From assembly GCF_034058155.1 (NCBI RefSeq), contig NZ_CP139148.1:4650001-4714000 (forward strand): 64,000 nt of DNA, given 5' to 3'. Made by a program: the position numbers and the translations under genes. Below the pieces are notes generated by a model that was not told where the DNA came from, made no database searches, and was given only the letters and a program-made list of their open reading frames with translations. Shown here piece after piece: positions 53,527-63,071 of the stretch. Each line of letters starts with the position of its first letter. Position 1 is the stretch's first letter. This DNA is from Flavobacterium sp. KACC 22761. Lineage in GTDB: Bacteria > Bacteroidota > Bacteroidia > Flavobacteriales > Flavobacteriaceae.

Positions 53527-54291
53527 ATGGCTGTAAATACAAAAATAGCTCTCGTTACAGGCGGAAGCAGAGGTTTAGGGAAAAATATGGCAATTGCAAT
53601 TGCAAAAAAAGGAATCGACGTAATTATAACTTACAACAGCAAAAAAGAAGAAGCAGATGCAGTTGTAAAAGAAATTGAAAATTTAGGACAAAAAGCAGCA
53701 ACACTTCAATTAAATGTAGCCGATTCAGCAACATTTGATAGTTTCTTTGAAAATATCTCAGAAGTTCTAAAAAACACTTTCAAGACAGATAGATTCGATT
53801 TCATAGTAAACAATGCAGGAATTGGAATTCACAATTCATTTGAAGGAACTACCGAAGAAGAATTCGATTTACTGACTAATATTCAGTTCAAAGGACCTTT
53901 TTTCTTGACTCAAAAAGCATTGAATGTCATGAATGACGGCGGCGGAATCGTAAACATTTCGACTGGTTTGGCACGGTTTTCTTTCCCTGGTTATGCTGCT
54001 TATGCTTCAATGAAAGGCGCTATAGAAACTTTGACAAAATATCAAGCAAAAGAATTAGGAGCACGAAAAATTAGAGCAAATGTTGTCGCTCCAGGCGCCA
54101 TTGAAACCGATTTTGGCGGAGGAGTTGTTCGCGATAATGAACAAATGAATCAGCAAATTGCATCTGCGACTGCGCTAGGAAGGGTTGGTTTGCCAGACGA
54201 TATTGGTGGCGTTGTTGCTTTTTTATGTACCGAAGATGCACGCTGGGTAAACGCACAAAGAATTGAAGCTTCTGGTGGAATGATGTTGTAA
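53527..54291 (+). CDS. Short-chain dehydrogenase/reductase
   Basis: 254 residues. ALVTGGSRGLGKNMAIAIA is the cofactor-binding motif; NNAGIGIHNS, IVNISTGLARFSFPGYAAYASMKGAIE (Ser, Tyr, Lys) and APGAIETDFGGG follow. This is a FabG-like oxidoreductase, with an unknown substrate. It is downstream of another SDR but separated by a palindromic element. Confidence 0.87.
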   Translation: MAVNTKIALVTGGSRGLGKNMAIAIAKKGIDVIITYNSKKEEADAVVKEIENLGQKAATLQLNVADSATFDSFFENISEVLKNTFKTDRFDFIVNNAGIGIHNSFEGTTEEEFDLLTNIQFKGPFFLTQKALNVMNDGGGIVNISTGLARFSFPGYAAYASMKGAIETLTKYQAKELGARKIRANVVAPGAIETDFGGGVVRDNEQMNQQIASATALGRVGLPDDIGGVVAFLCTEDARWVNAQRIEASGGMML

Positions 54292-54294
54292 TGG

Positions 54295-54474
54295 AGTTTC
54301 AGGTTTCAGGTTTAACCGCAAAGAACGCTAAGGTTTACGCAATCCCGATAGCTATCGGGAGCAAAGTTTTTTACATAAAGCTTTGCGAACTTTGCATATA
54401 TAGCTTTAAAAAACTTGCGCACTTTGCGGTTAAAAACACAAGGAATATTACCCTGAAACTTGAAACCTGAAACT
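54295..54474. repeat. Nested palindromic intergenic element
   Basis: Outer arms 54295-54323 (AGTTTCAGGTTTCAGG...) pair with 54421-54474; inner arms AACCGCAAAG/CTTTGCGGTT; a perfect CCCGATAGCTATCGGG palindrome sits at 54344-54359. It is a mosaic of several short inverted repeats of types that recur in flavobacterial genomes. Confidence 0.75.
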
Positions 54475-54491
54475 AAAAAAACATAAAAACA

Positions 54492-54521
54492 AAACCCGAT
54501 AATCCTAAAATTATCGGGTTT
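54492..54521. terminator. Bidirectional terminator
   Basis: AAACCCGATAAT and ATTATCGGGTTT (12-bp stem, 6-nt loop) between the converging SDR (plus) and PepSY-like (minus) genes. Confidence 0.88.
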
Positions 54522-54559
54522 GCCTTTTTAAATATATTGAATTAGTAAGCAAGTATATT

Positions 54560-55033
54560 TCAATTTTTCTCGATAGAGACATCAAAGTCGCCATCTTTAT
54601 CAAAAACAACATCATAAAATTTGGAGTCTTTTTTAACGCCAACTTCATATGTCGTTTTCTTTTTATCATCCACCACAACTGCAATTTCTTTAATCTCTTT
54701 TGGTGAATAATTCTTTTTCAAATAAGCTTGTGCATTTATTGGCAACTTGCTTAGCGGAATTTGCAATTCAAATGCTTTCAAAACTCCTGAATTGTTATAA
54801 ATCGCTACCGCTTTAGTATTTTTATCTTTATCGAATTTCGCTTCATAACGAACTTCGTCATCATCGTCTCCCACATATTCTTCAGACCAAACTGCAGTTT
54901 TTCCTGGATATTCCTTCTCAAAAGTAATTTTCACTTTTTCTGGAGGCGTTATTACTTTTTTCATATTTGTACCTTCTTGAGCAATCAAAAAACCATTGCA
55001 TGAAAACAAAATAATAAGTAAAAGCTTTTTCAT
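54560..55033 (-). CDS. Secreted PepSY-like protein
   Basis: 157 residues with a signal peptide (MKKLLLIILFSCNGFLIAQ). The mature part has a PepSY-like/BLIP-fold repeat pattern (PEKVKITFEKEYPGKTAVWSEE, then LPINAQAYLKKNYSPKEIKEIAVVVDD), as in DUF2874-type Bacteroidota proteins. A short acidic stretch (GDDDDEVRYEAKFDKDKN) could bind cations. The function is not established. It lies downstream of the LytTR two-component genes and may be regulated by them. Confidence 0.75.
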   Translation of the reverse strand: MKKLLLIILFSCNGFLIAQEGTNMKKVITPPEKVKITFEKEYPGKTAVWSEEYVGDDDDEVRYEAKFDKDKNTKAVAIYNNSGVLKAFELQIPLSKLPINAQAYLKKNYSPKEIKEIAVVVDDKKKTTYEVGVKKDSKFYDVVFDKDGDFDVSIEKN

Positions 55034-55125
55034 AACTACTCATTTACGAATTAATTATCGTATTAAAATTACTACTTTTAAATGAAGTACAGATGAAGAC
55101 GCGTTAAAATATTATCAACAATTTC

Positions 55126-55827
55126 TTATTTTTTTAATCGGTCTGATAATTCTCTTTTGTATGTGATTCCTATTGGCAATTTTTCATTTTTAATAATTAC
55201 AAAATCTTTTTCTGTATCTTCAATTTTGTCTAAAGCGACGATGTACGATTTATGAATTCGCATAAAATTCTTCTCCGGAAGACATTTTTCCAATTCTGTT
55301 GTCGTTATTGATGCTAAATACGTTCGTTTTGTGGTATGAAGTTTCACATAATTTCCAAAACTCTGCGCATACAAAAGTTGATCTAATTCAATATCAATAA
55401 AATAACCGTCAATCTTAACGCTTATTGAATTTATGACCGTTTCCTCTTCTTCTTTGATTTTTACAGATTCTGTAGAGAAAAAACGATCAACCGCTTTTAA
55501 AAATCTTGGAAAATAAATCGGTTTCAGTAAATAATCAATTACGCCATAATCGTAACTTTCTAATGCAAATTCAGAATATGCTGTCGTCAAAATTGTTTTG
55601 GGATGATTCGGAATAATTTTTAATAATTCCATTCCAGAAATTTCGGGCATATTGATATCTAAAAACATCAAATCAACATGATTTTCACGCAAATAATCCA
55701 TTGCTTCAATACCGTTATACCCTTGAAAAACAAGTTCTAATTGCGGATTTTGTTTGATATAATTCGCCAAAACATAATGTGCCGCCGGCTCATCATCAAC
55801 AATTATACATTTTTTTGGCTCTTTCAT
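55126..55827 (-). CDS. LytTR-family response regulator
   Basis: 233 residues. The receiver (about 1-115: CIIVDDEPAAHYVLANYI, phospho-Asp in MFLDINMPEISG, then Lys in YLLKPIY) precedes a LytTR DNA-binding domain (about 135-230: YAQSFGNYVKLHTTKRTYLASITTTELEKCL and FMRIHKSYIVALDKI). Its start overlaps the kinase stop by 1 bp, so it is translationally coupled. LytTR proteins bind direct repeats in promoters; the divergent efflux operon is a natural target. Confidence 0.95.
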   Translation of the reverse strand: MKEPKKCIIVDDEPAAHYVLANYIKQNPQLELVFQGYNGIEAMDYLRENHVDLMFLDINMPEISGMELLKIIPNHPKTILTTAYSEFALESYDYGVIDYLLKPIYFPRFLKAVDRFFSTESVKIKEEEETVINSISVKIDGYFIDIELDQLLYAQSFGNYVKLHTTKRTYLASITTTELEKCLPEKNFMRIHKSYIVALDKIEDTEKDFVIIKNEKLPIGITYKRELSDRLKK

Positions 55828-56864
55828 TATACAAACTTTTTCAATTGCAATTTTAAATCAATTATATAAGTATTTTTTTCATCCTGAATATCCAACTTAT
55901 AATCTTTTCCATAAATCAAATTCAGACGCTCAATTGTGTTTTTCAAACCAATTTTAGTTGAAACTACATCTGTTTTTTTCGTCGGAATTGAATTGACAAC
56001 ATGCAAATGAAGATTTCCTTTTTCTACTGTAATAAAAATTCGGACAAAACATTTTTCAATCGCACAAGTTCCATGCTTAAAAGCATTTTCGATAAATGCA
56101 ATCAAAAGCATTGGCGAAATTTTATAGGCATTTTCGTTGTCAATTTTAGAATCAAAAGTAATATCGCAACGGTATCCTACTCTTTCTTTTTCAAGCTGTA
56201 CGTAACTGTTTATAAACTCCAATTCATCTTCTAAAGATACGCACTGTTTGTTATTGCTTTCGAGCTGATAACGCATTAATTGTGAAACTTTCATAATCAG
56301 GTCTGGAGTTCGTTCTGGAAATTCCAAACTAATTCCGTAAAGCGTATTAAAGGTATTAAATAAAAAATGCGGATTCAATTGTCCTTTCAAAGAATTCAAT
56401 TGCATTTGATTAAACAAAAGCGCTTCATCGGTCTGTTTTCTGTGAATTCTATAAAATTTAAAAACAATGATCGGACTTAAAATACAAACCAAAGTGCCCA
56501 AAACACTGGCCAATTGGTACACATAACTTCGCTGATGCGAATTTTGATACAAACGGCAATTGCTGAACATATCCAGCATTGTGATTTCATATAAAATAAT
56601 AGAGAACACAAAAACTCCGAAAAGAGTCAGAAAAATATAAGTTAGCGGACGCTGTGTTTTGAATAATATAGGAAGAAGGAAAAAGCGATTAAACTGGGCG
56701 TGCATGTACAAAATGCAATAGAAAAAAATCCCCATCAAAATGGAAGTGACCGAACTGAAAAGCATCCAGTCATTTTTCAACGTATAAATTGTAAATGAAA
56801 AAAGGACAACAGCAATTTCCTGCCACCACTTGTTATCCAATATATTATCAAACTTTTTATTCAT
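55827..56864 (-). CDS. LytS/YehU-type sensor histidine kinase
   Basis: 345 residues. Four transmembrane helices in the first half (about 15-130), then the LytS-type phosphorylation motif QLNPHFLFNTFNTLYG and an ATPase N box (LIAFIENAFKHG). It has no periplasmic sensor domain of note. It pairs with the overlapping LytTR regulator and is divergent from the efflux operon. Confidence 0.93.
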   Translation of the reverse strand: MNKKFDNILDNKWWQEIAVVLFSFTIYTLKNDWMLFSSVTSILMGIFFYCILYMHAQFNRFFLLPILFKTQRPLTYIFLTLFGVFVFSIILYEITMLDMFSNCRLYQNSHQRSYVYQLASVLGTLVCILSPIIVFKFYRIHRKQTDEALLFNQMQLNSLKGQLNPHFLFNTFNTLYGISLEFPERTPDLIMKVSQLMRYQLESNNKQCVSLEDELEFINSYVQLEKERVGYRCDITFDSKIDNENAYKISPMLLIAFIENAFKHGTCAIEKCFVRIFITVEKGNLHLHVVNSIPTKKTDVVSTKIGLKNTIERLNLIYGKDYKLDIQDEKNTYIIDLKLQLKKFV

Positions 56865-56994
56865 TCTTTAAACTTAAATAGTCCACAAAGTTCGCACAAA
56901 TATTTAATTCTTTTTTCCAAAAAATGACAAATTCAATTGGTCATTTATCAGTGCAGTACATCACTTAACCTGACTTTTATCAGCATAAGAGAAA

Positions 56995-57002
56995 TAAATT
57001 TG
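56995..57002 (+). promoter_or_regulatory. -7 box of the efflux operon
   Basis: TAAATTTG, exact TAnnTTTG, 27 bp upstream of the tolC start at 57029. No TTG at -33, so an activator may be needed; the divergent LytTR regulator is the obvious candidate. Confidence 0.5.
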
Positions 57003-57028
57003 TGCCATAATTTCACATTTTGAGTTTT

Positions 57029-58414
57029 ATGTATTTCAAAAAAATTACCTTATTATTTTTCTTGATTATTACCTCAATTGGTTATTCACAAACCTTGTCT
57101 TTAAAAGAAGCGATAAAAACAGGTCTTGAAAACTATGGTTCTATCAAAGCAAAAAACAATTACGCCAGCGCCTCAAAAGAGACATTAAAACAATCTCGTC
57201 GTGATTATCTTCCGAACTTAAATTTATCTGCACAGCAGGATTACGGAACGATCAACGGGCAAAACGGTGCACTTTACGGATTTAATGGTTTAGGAACTGC
57301 TTCTTCCGGGCCAGTATTACCAGAACAAAACTGGAACTCTGCTTTTGGAGCTTTGTATTTGGTAAACATGAACTGGGATTTTTTCACTTTTGGAAAAACA
57401 CAGGAAAAAATCAATTTGGCAAAAGTTGATGTTCAGGCAAAAGAAAAAGATTTACAACAAGAAGAATTCCAACAGAAAATTAAAATTTCGGCTGCTTATT
57501 TGAATTTATTGGCAAGCCAAAGGTTACTGATTTCACAGCAAAAGAATTTAAGCCGTGCAGAAGTTTTCAAAAAGACAGCTGTTGCCCGAGTTAAAAACGG
57601 ATTATTGGCTGGAGTAGATTCAACCTTGGCGACCGCTGAAGTTTCAAAAGCGAAAATCGCATTGAATCTAGCTCGAAATTTTGTCAAAGAACAAAACAAC
57701 AAATTAGTCGATTTAATGGGCGTTGCGCCTCAGGATTTCATTGCTGATACTTTGTTTGTCAACCAAATTCCGAAAGAGGTATTAAAATCAACGGTTTCAA
57801 CAGACAGTCTGCATCCTTTATTGCAGTATTACAAAACAAAGATTGATTACAGCAATCAACAGGTTAAATTATACAAACGTTTTTATTACCCAACAATGAG
57901 TGCTTTTGGCGTTTTGCAAACGAGGGCCTCGGGTTTTGAAACGGGTTATGCAGTAGATCAATCCAATTTCAGCAGAAATTATTGGGATGGCGTAAATCCG
58001 GATCGTTCTAATTATTTAGTTGGAGTTGGAATCACTTGGAATTTGACAACGCCTTTTAGAGCAAACAAACAGGTTACTTCTCAAAAATTTGTTTCTCAGG
58101 CTTTACAAGAAGAATACAATCAGGCGAGCAGAGAATTGCAATCGCAGTTGACTTTTGCTGAAGATAAAATCAAAATCACTTTAGAAAATTATGCCGAAGC
58201 GCCAATTCAAGTCAATGCTGCACAACGCGCTTATATTCAAAAATCGACCTTATATAAAAACGGTTTAACCGATTTGACCGATTTGACTCAAACGATGTTT
58301 ACACTAAATCGCGCCGAAATTGATCGCGATATTGTTAACAACAATGTATGGCAGTCGTTTTTGCTAAAAGTGGCAGCAACAGGAGATTTTGACCTATTTA
58401 TGAATGAATTTTAA
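57029..58414 (+). CDS. TolC-family outer-membrane efflux protein
   Basis: 461 residues from the ATG at 57029; a TTG at 57020 is in frame but less likely. A signal peptide (YFKKITLLFFLIITSIGYSQ) is followed by the repeated alpha-helical coil and beta-strand pattern of OEP proteins (LSLKEAIKTGLENYGSIKAKNN, LASQRLLISQQKNLSRAEVFKKTAVARVKNGLLAGVDSTLATAEVSKAK). It forms the outer-membrane duct of the RND system. It is the first gene of the operon, 12 bp before the RND gene; the usual order is MFP, RND, TolC. Confidence 0.95.
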   Translation: MYFKKITLLFFLIITSIGYSQTLSLKEAIKTGLENYGSIKAKNNYASASKETLKQSRRDYLPNLNLSAQQDYGTINGQNGALYGFNGLGTASSGPVLPEQNWNSAFGALYLVNMNWDFFTFGKTQEKINLAKVDVQAKEKDLQQEEFQQKIKISAAYLNLLASQRLLISQQKNLSRAEVFKKTAVARVKNGLLAGVDSTLATAEVSKAKIALNLARNFVKEQNNKLVDLMGVAPQDFIADTLFVNQIPKEVLKSTVSTDSLHPLLQYYKTKIDYSNQQVKLYKRFYYPTMSAFGVLQTRASGFETGYAVDQSNFSRNYWDGVNPDRSNYLVGVGITWNLTTPFRANKQVTSQKFVSQALQEEYNQASRELQSQLTFAEDKIKITLENYAEAPIQVNAAQRAYIQKSTLYKNGLTDLTDLTQTMFTLNRAEIDRDIVNNNVWQSFLLKVAATGDFDLFMNEF

Positions 58415-58426
58415 TTATAAAGCCAA

Positions 58427-61400
58427 ATGAATTTAATACGCTTTGCACTCCGCAAACCCATTTCCATATTAGTATTGGTTGCGGGTCTATTCTTCTTCGG
58501 AATTGGTGCCATCAAAGACATTAAGGTAGATATTTTGCCAAAAATGAACTTGCCGGTAATTTATATTGCGCATCCCTTTGGAGGTTATACGCCAGACCAA
58601 ATGGAAGCTTATTTTGCCAAAAACTACGTAAACGTTTTGCCTTTTTCGAATGGTATCAAATCGGTAGAAACTAAAAATATTCAAGGGTTAATGATCATGA
58701 AATTAACCTATTATGAAGGAACCAACATGGCTCAGGCTGCAGCCGAGTTGAGTGCTCTTTCAAACAGAATCCAAGCGGTTTTCCCTCCGGGAACTCAGCC
58801 ACCGTTTATCATTCGTTTTGATGCTTCTTCTCTTCCAATCGGACAATTGGTTTTGAGCAGTAAAATACGTTCAAACAATGAATTGCAGGATTTGGCCAAC
58901 GTTTATGTTCGTGCTTCGTTTACTTCGATTCCTGGTTTATTATCTCCAGCTCCATTTGGCGGAAGCCCAAGAACAATTGAGGTAAACGTTGATCCAGATT
59001 TGTTGCGTTCTCACAATATGACGCCAGACCAAATTGTAGAAGCGATTCGTTTGAACAACCAAACGGCTCCATCTGGAAATGTTCGTATGGGCGACAAAAA
59101 CTATATTACGCCAACGAACAATACTATTAAAGAAGTTAAAGATTTTGAGCAGATTCCGTTATTCAAAGGCGGTGTTCAAAACTTAAAATTAGGCGATGTT
59201 GCATCTGTAAAAGACGGTGCCGATATCACAGCAGGTTATGCTTTGGTAAACGGAAAACGTTCGGTTTATATCAGTATTGCAAAAGCGGGAGATGCTTCAA
59301 CTTGGGATGTGGTTCAGAAATTAAAAGCCGAATTGCCTAAAATTCAAAGCACACTTCCTGAAGACGTAAAATTATCGTATGAATTTGACCAATCAGTTTA
59401 TGTAATCAACTCGGTTAAAAGTTTGATTACTGAGGGAATCATTGGTGCGGTTTTGACGGGATTAATGGTTTTATTATTCTTAGGCGACCGTCGTGCGGCT
59501 TTGATCGTAATTATGACGATTCCGATTTCGATTATTTCTGGAGTTTTATTCCTGAAATTATTCGGACAAACGATCAACTTAATGTCATTGTCAGGATTGG
59601 CTTTAGCAATTGGTATTTTGGTGGACGAAAGTACCGTGACCATCGAAAATATTCACCAGCATCTCGACATGGGAAAACCAAAAGCACTCGCCATTTGGGA
59701 TGCCTGTCAGGAAATTGCTTTGCCTAAATTATTAATCTTATTGTGCATTCTTGCCGTATTTGCACCAGCGTTTACCATGGTTGGTATTCCGGGAGCTTTG
59801 TTCTTGCCTTTGGCTTTAGCAATTGGTTTCTCGATGGTAATTTCGTTCCTATTATCTCAAACTTTTGTGCCTGTAATGGCAAACTGGATGATGAAAGGAC
59901 ATGACAAACATGAACATGCACCTGAAATTACAGATGACGAAGCAGAATTTAACGCCTGCGGACTAACGCCTGAATCTGAGCAAAATTTAATTGGTCAGAA
60001 GAAAGATATGGTTGAAAGAGAAGATTTCAACAATGATGGAAAAGTGAGTGGTTTCGAAAAATTCAGAAATCGTTTCATGCGAACTTTAGATCGTTTGTTT
60101 GTTCATAAAAAAGCGACAAGTATTGTGTATCTGGTTTCTGCAACCGTTCTAGCAATTGTTTTTATTAGTTTTATTGGAAAAGATGTTTTCCCAAGAACCA
60201 ATTCAAGTCAGTTTCAATTGAGAATGCGTGCTGTTGATGGAACGCGTTTAGAAAGAACTGAAGAACAAGCTCGAATTGTTTTAAAAGAATTGGAAAAAAT
60301 GGTTGGAAAAGATCATATCGGAATTTCATCTGTATATGTCGGGCAGCACCCTTCTCTATTCTCGATCAACCCGATTTATTTGTTCATGGCAGGTTCTCAC
60401 GAAGCGGTTTTCCAAGTGAGTTTGAAAGATTATGAAGCAGATATGGACGACTTTAAAGATGAGTTTAGAGCAAGACTTAAAAAAGTTTTGCCAAATACAA
60501 AGCTTTCTTTTGAGCCAATCGAATTGACCGACAAAGTTTTAAGCCAAGGTTCTCCTACTCCAATTGAAATTCGAGTTGCCGGAAAAGACAAAAAGAAAAA
60601 TGAATTGTACGCTACACAGATTGTAGATAAACTAAAAGCAATTTCATATTTCAGAGACGTACAAATTGGACAGCCGATTCATTATCCAGCAATGAATATT
60701 AATATTGACAGAACACGTGCAGCCGAATTAGGAGTTGATATGAATGATATTTCGCGTTCACTTGTCGCTTCGACTTCATCTTCACGTTATACCGAAAAGA
60801 ACAACTGGGTTGACGAAAAAGCAGGATTATCCTATTCTGTTCAGGTTCAAGTGCCTTTGAATAAAATGAAAAGCAAAACCGATATTGGAGAAATTCCAGT
60901 ATTGAAAAACTCGCTTCGTCCTGTTTTAAGTGACGTTGCTAAAATTACACCAGGCTATGTGAGTGGTGAAAATGATAATTTAGGGGCCATGCCATACATT
61001 ACCGTTACAGCAAACATCTATAAAACCGATTTGGGGACGGCTTCTAAAGATGTGAGCAAAACAATTAGTTCTCTTGGCGAATTGCCACGTGGTTTGTTTA
61101 TCACGCCAATTGGACTAAGTACTGTATTGACCGAAACATTAAGCAGTTTACAAACAGGATTATTGGTTGCCGTTTTCGTAATCTTCTTAATGTTGGCCGC
61201 TAATTTCCAATCGTTCAAAGTTTCGCTGGTAATCTTGACAACAGTTCCTGCGGTAGTTTTAGGATCATTGCTAATGCTGACGCTTACTGGTTCAACGCTA
61301 AACTTGCAATCCTACATGGGAATCATCATGTCGGTTGGGGTTTCTATTGCCAACGCCGTACTTTTAGTCACCAATGCCGAGCAATTGCGAAAAATAAATG

Positions 61401-61717
61401 GCAATGCCTTAGAATCTGCTCGTGAAGCTGCTGCGTTGCGTCTTCGCCCAATTATCATGACTTCTGTTGCGATGATTATGGGTATGTTGCCAATGGCAAT
61501 CGGACACGGCGAAGGAGGCGATCAAGTTTCTCCGTTAGGAAGAGCGGTTATCGGTGGATTATTATTTTCTACTTTTGCTGTGTTATTGATCCTTCCGCAG
61601 ATATTTGCTTGGACACAAGAAAAAACATCAACACAATCTGTTTCTTTAGATCCAGAAGACGAAGAAAGCATCCATTATATCTCATCAATAACTAAGTCGA
61701 AATTTGGAAAGTCATAA
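58427..61717 (+). CDS. RND efflux transporter with an EF-hand-like cytoplasmic loop
   Basis: 1096 residues, full-length RND pump: N-terminal helix (about 10-30), periplasmic porter domains, helices 2-6 (about 335-500), a second periplasmic set and the last helices. Helix 4 has GILVDESTVTIENIH, with Asp-Glu in place of the usual Asp-Asp. The helix 10 segment GVSIANAVLLV lacks the Lys of AcrB (K940), as in some RND subfamilies. Between helices 6 and 7, residues 533-544 (DFNNDGKVSGFE) match all positions of the canonical EF-hand calcium loop. The extruded substrate is unknown. The stop codon lies at the start of a 15-bp tandem repeat. Confidence 0.95.
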   Translation: MNLIRFALRKPISILVLVAGLFFFGIGAIKDIKVDILPKMNLPVIYIAHPFGGYTPDQMEAYFAKNYVNVLPFSNGIKSVETKNIQGLMIMKLTYYEGTNMAQAAAELSALSNRIQAVFPPGTQPPFIIRFDASSLPIGQLVLSSKIRSNNELQDLANVYVRASFTSIPGLLSPAPFGGSPRTIEVNVDPDLLRSHNMTPDQIVEAIRLNNQTAPSGNVRMGDKNYITPTNNTIKEVKDFEQIPLFKGGVQNLKLGDVASVKDGADITAGYALVNGKRSVYISIAKAGDASTWDVVQKLKAELPKIQSTLPEDVKLSYEFDQSVYVINSVKSLITEGIIGAVLTGLMVLLFLGDRRAALIVIMTIPISIISGVLFLKLFGQTINLMSLSGLALAIGILVDESTVTIENIHQHLDMGKPKALAIWDACQEIALPKLLILLCILAVFAPAFTMVGIPGALFLPLALAIGFSMVISFLLSQTFVPVMANWMMKGHDKHEHAPEITDDEAEFNACGLTPESEQNLIGQKKDMVEREDFNNDGKVSGFEKFRNRFMRTLDRLFVHKKATSIVYLVSATVLAIVFISFIGKDVFPRTNSSQFQLRMRAVDGTRLERTEEQARIVLKELEKMVGKDHIGISSVYVGQHPSLFSINPIYLFMAGSHEAVFQVSLKDYEADMDDFKDEFRARLKKVLPNTKLSFEPIELTDKVLSQGSPTPIEIRVAGKDKKKNELYATQIVDKLKAISYFRDVQIGQPIHYPAMNINIDRTRAAELGVDMNDISRSLVASTSSSRYTEKNNWVDEKAGLSYSVQVQVPLNKMKSKTDIGEIPVLKNSLRPVLSDVAKITPGYVSGENDNLGAMPYITVTANIYKTDLGTASKDVSKTISSLGELPRGLFITPIGLSTVLTETLSSLQTGLLVAVFVIFLMLAANFQSFKVSLVILTTVPAVVLGSLLMLTLTGSTLNLQSYMGIIMSVGVSIANAVLLVTNAEQLRKINGNALESAREAAALRLRPIIMTSVAMIMGMLPMAIGHGEGGDQVSPLGRAVIGGLLFSTFAVLLILPQIFAWTQEKTSTQSVSLDPEDEESIHYISSITKSKFGKS

Positions 61718-61785
61718 AGTCGAAAGTCATAAAGTCGAAAGTCATAAAGTCGAAAGTCATAAAGTCTAAAGTCATAAAGTCTAAA
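61711..61785 (+). repeat. Five tandem 15-bp repeats
   Basis: Unit gtcataaagtcgaaa, at 61711, 61726, 61741, 61756 and 61771, with T-for-G drift in the last units. It begins in the last codons of the RND gene (which ends GKS-stop in the first unit). Related gtcgaaag patches occur at 50695-50725. Confidence 0.95.
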
Positions 61786-61963
61786 GTTACAATCGTCGCG
61801 AAAACACGTCAATAAACCTTTATACTTTCCTTATACTTAATAAAATATATTTATATAAAACCAAAAAATGAAATCGCCAAGAAAAATTAATTTGTTCAAA
61901 ACAAATACCGATAAATTAAAAGGTGATAACATAAATGACCAATGCAAAATAAATTCAACATTT

Positions 61964-63052
61964 ATGAAAAGTAACATTATAAAATCTACAGCGATACTAT
62001 TTACAGCTTTAGTAGCACTAAGCAGCTGTGAAAAGAAAAAAGAAGAAACTGCGACGCCAGAAATTGAGCCTAAAGTTGAAACTTTCCTTTTATCGAAAGA
62101 AAAATTGACTACAGAATTGCGTTTGCCTGCCGAATTAACAGGTTTCCAACAAGTTGATTTGTATGCAAAAGTGAGCAGTTTCGTAAAAACATTAAAAGTC
62201 GATATTGGTTCCAAAGTAAAAAAAGGACAGCTTTTGATTGTTTTAGAAGCGCCTGAAATCAGCTCACAAGTTGCCGCAGCCGAATCAAGACTAAAATCGA
62301 TGGAAGCCATTTACGCAACAAGCAAAAGCACCTACAACCGTTTGTACGAAACAAGCAAAGTGGAAGGAACGATTTCTAAAAATGATTTAGAAATGGCGAA
62401 CGGAAAGAAAAACTCTGATTACGCACAATACCAAGCCGCCGTTGCTGCACACAAAGAAATCTCGATTATGAGAGGCTATCTTGAAATTCGTGCTCCATTT
62501 GACGGCGTTGTCGCGGCAAGAAATGTGAATTTAGGAACATTCGTCGGCCCGCAAGGAAAAGGTTCAGATTTGCCTTTATTGACCATTCAAGAGCAATCAA
62601 AATTGCGTTTGGCAGTTTCTGTACCAGAATTGTACACCGGCTATTTGCACCAAGGCGATAATATGAGTTTTAATGTAAAATCATTGCCAGATACTTTTAC
62701 AGCAAAAATCACCAGAATGTCTGGAGCATTAGATTTAAAATTACGTTCTGAAAGAGTTGAAATGGATGTGCAAAACACCAAAGGAGATTTATTACCTGGA
62801 ATGGTGGCCGAAGTTTTATTGCCGCTTAACGCGAAAGACAGCACATTTGTAGTTCCGAAATCAGCGGTAGTAAGTTCAGCAGAAGGAATATATGTGGTAA
62901 AAGTGGTAAACCACAAAGCCACAAGAGTTGACATCAAAAAAGGAAGAGAAATCGACGATAAAATTGAAATTTTCGGCGATTTGGCTCCAAACGATATACT
63001 GGTAAAAATTGCCAGCGAAGAAACTAAGGAAGGCGATATCATAAACGAATGA
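61964..63052 (+). CDS. RND periplasmic adaptor (membrane fusion) lipoprotein
   Basis: 362 residues from the ATG at 61964, which gives a lipoprotein signal (SNIIKSTAILFTALVALSSC, lipobox Cys at about 22); the frame extends 32 codons upstream without a signal. The lipoyl/hairpin region has VDLYAKVSSFVKTLKVDIGSKVKKGQLLIVLEAPEI and a long coiled coil (about 95-160); barrel-sandwich and C-terminal barrel follow (FVVPKSAVVSSAEGIYVVKVVNHKATRVDI). It joins the RND pump to TolC. It sits 247 bp after the RND stop, behind the tandem repeat, and ends with a hairpin. Confidence 0.94.
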   Translation: MKSNIIKSTAILFTALVALSSCEKKKEETATPEIEPKVETFLLSKEKLTTELRLPAELTGFQQVDLYAKVSSFVKTLKVDIGSKVKKGQLLIVLEAPEISSQVAAAESRLKSMEAIYATSKSTYNRLYETSKVEGTISKNDLEMANGKKNSDYAQYQAAVAAHKEISIMRGYLEIRAPFDGVVAARNVNLGTFVGPQGKGSDLPLLTIQEQSKLRLAVSVPELYTGYLHQGDNMSFNVKSLPDTFTAKITRMSGALDLKLRSERVEMDVQNTKGDLLPGMVAEVLLPLNAKDSTFVVPKSAVVSSAEGIYVVKVVNHKATRVDIKKGREIDDKIEIFGDLAPNDILVKIASEETKEGDIINE

Positions 63053-63071
63053 TACCGATTATGTATTCAAT

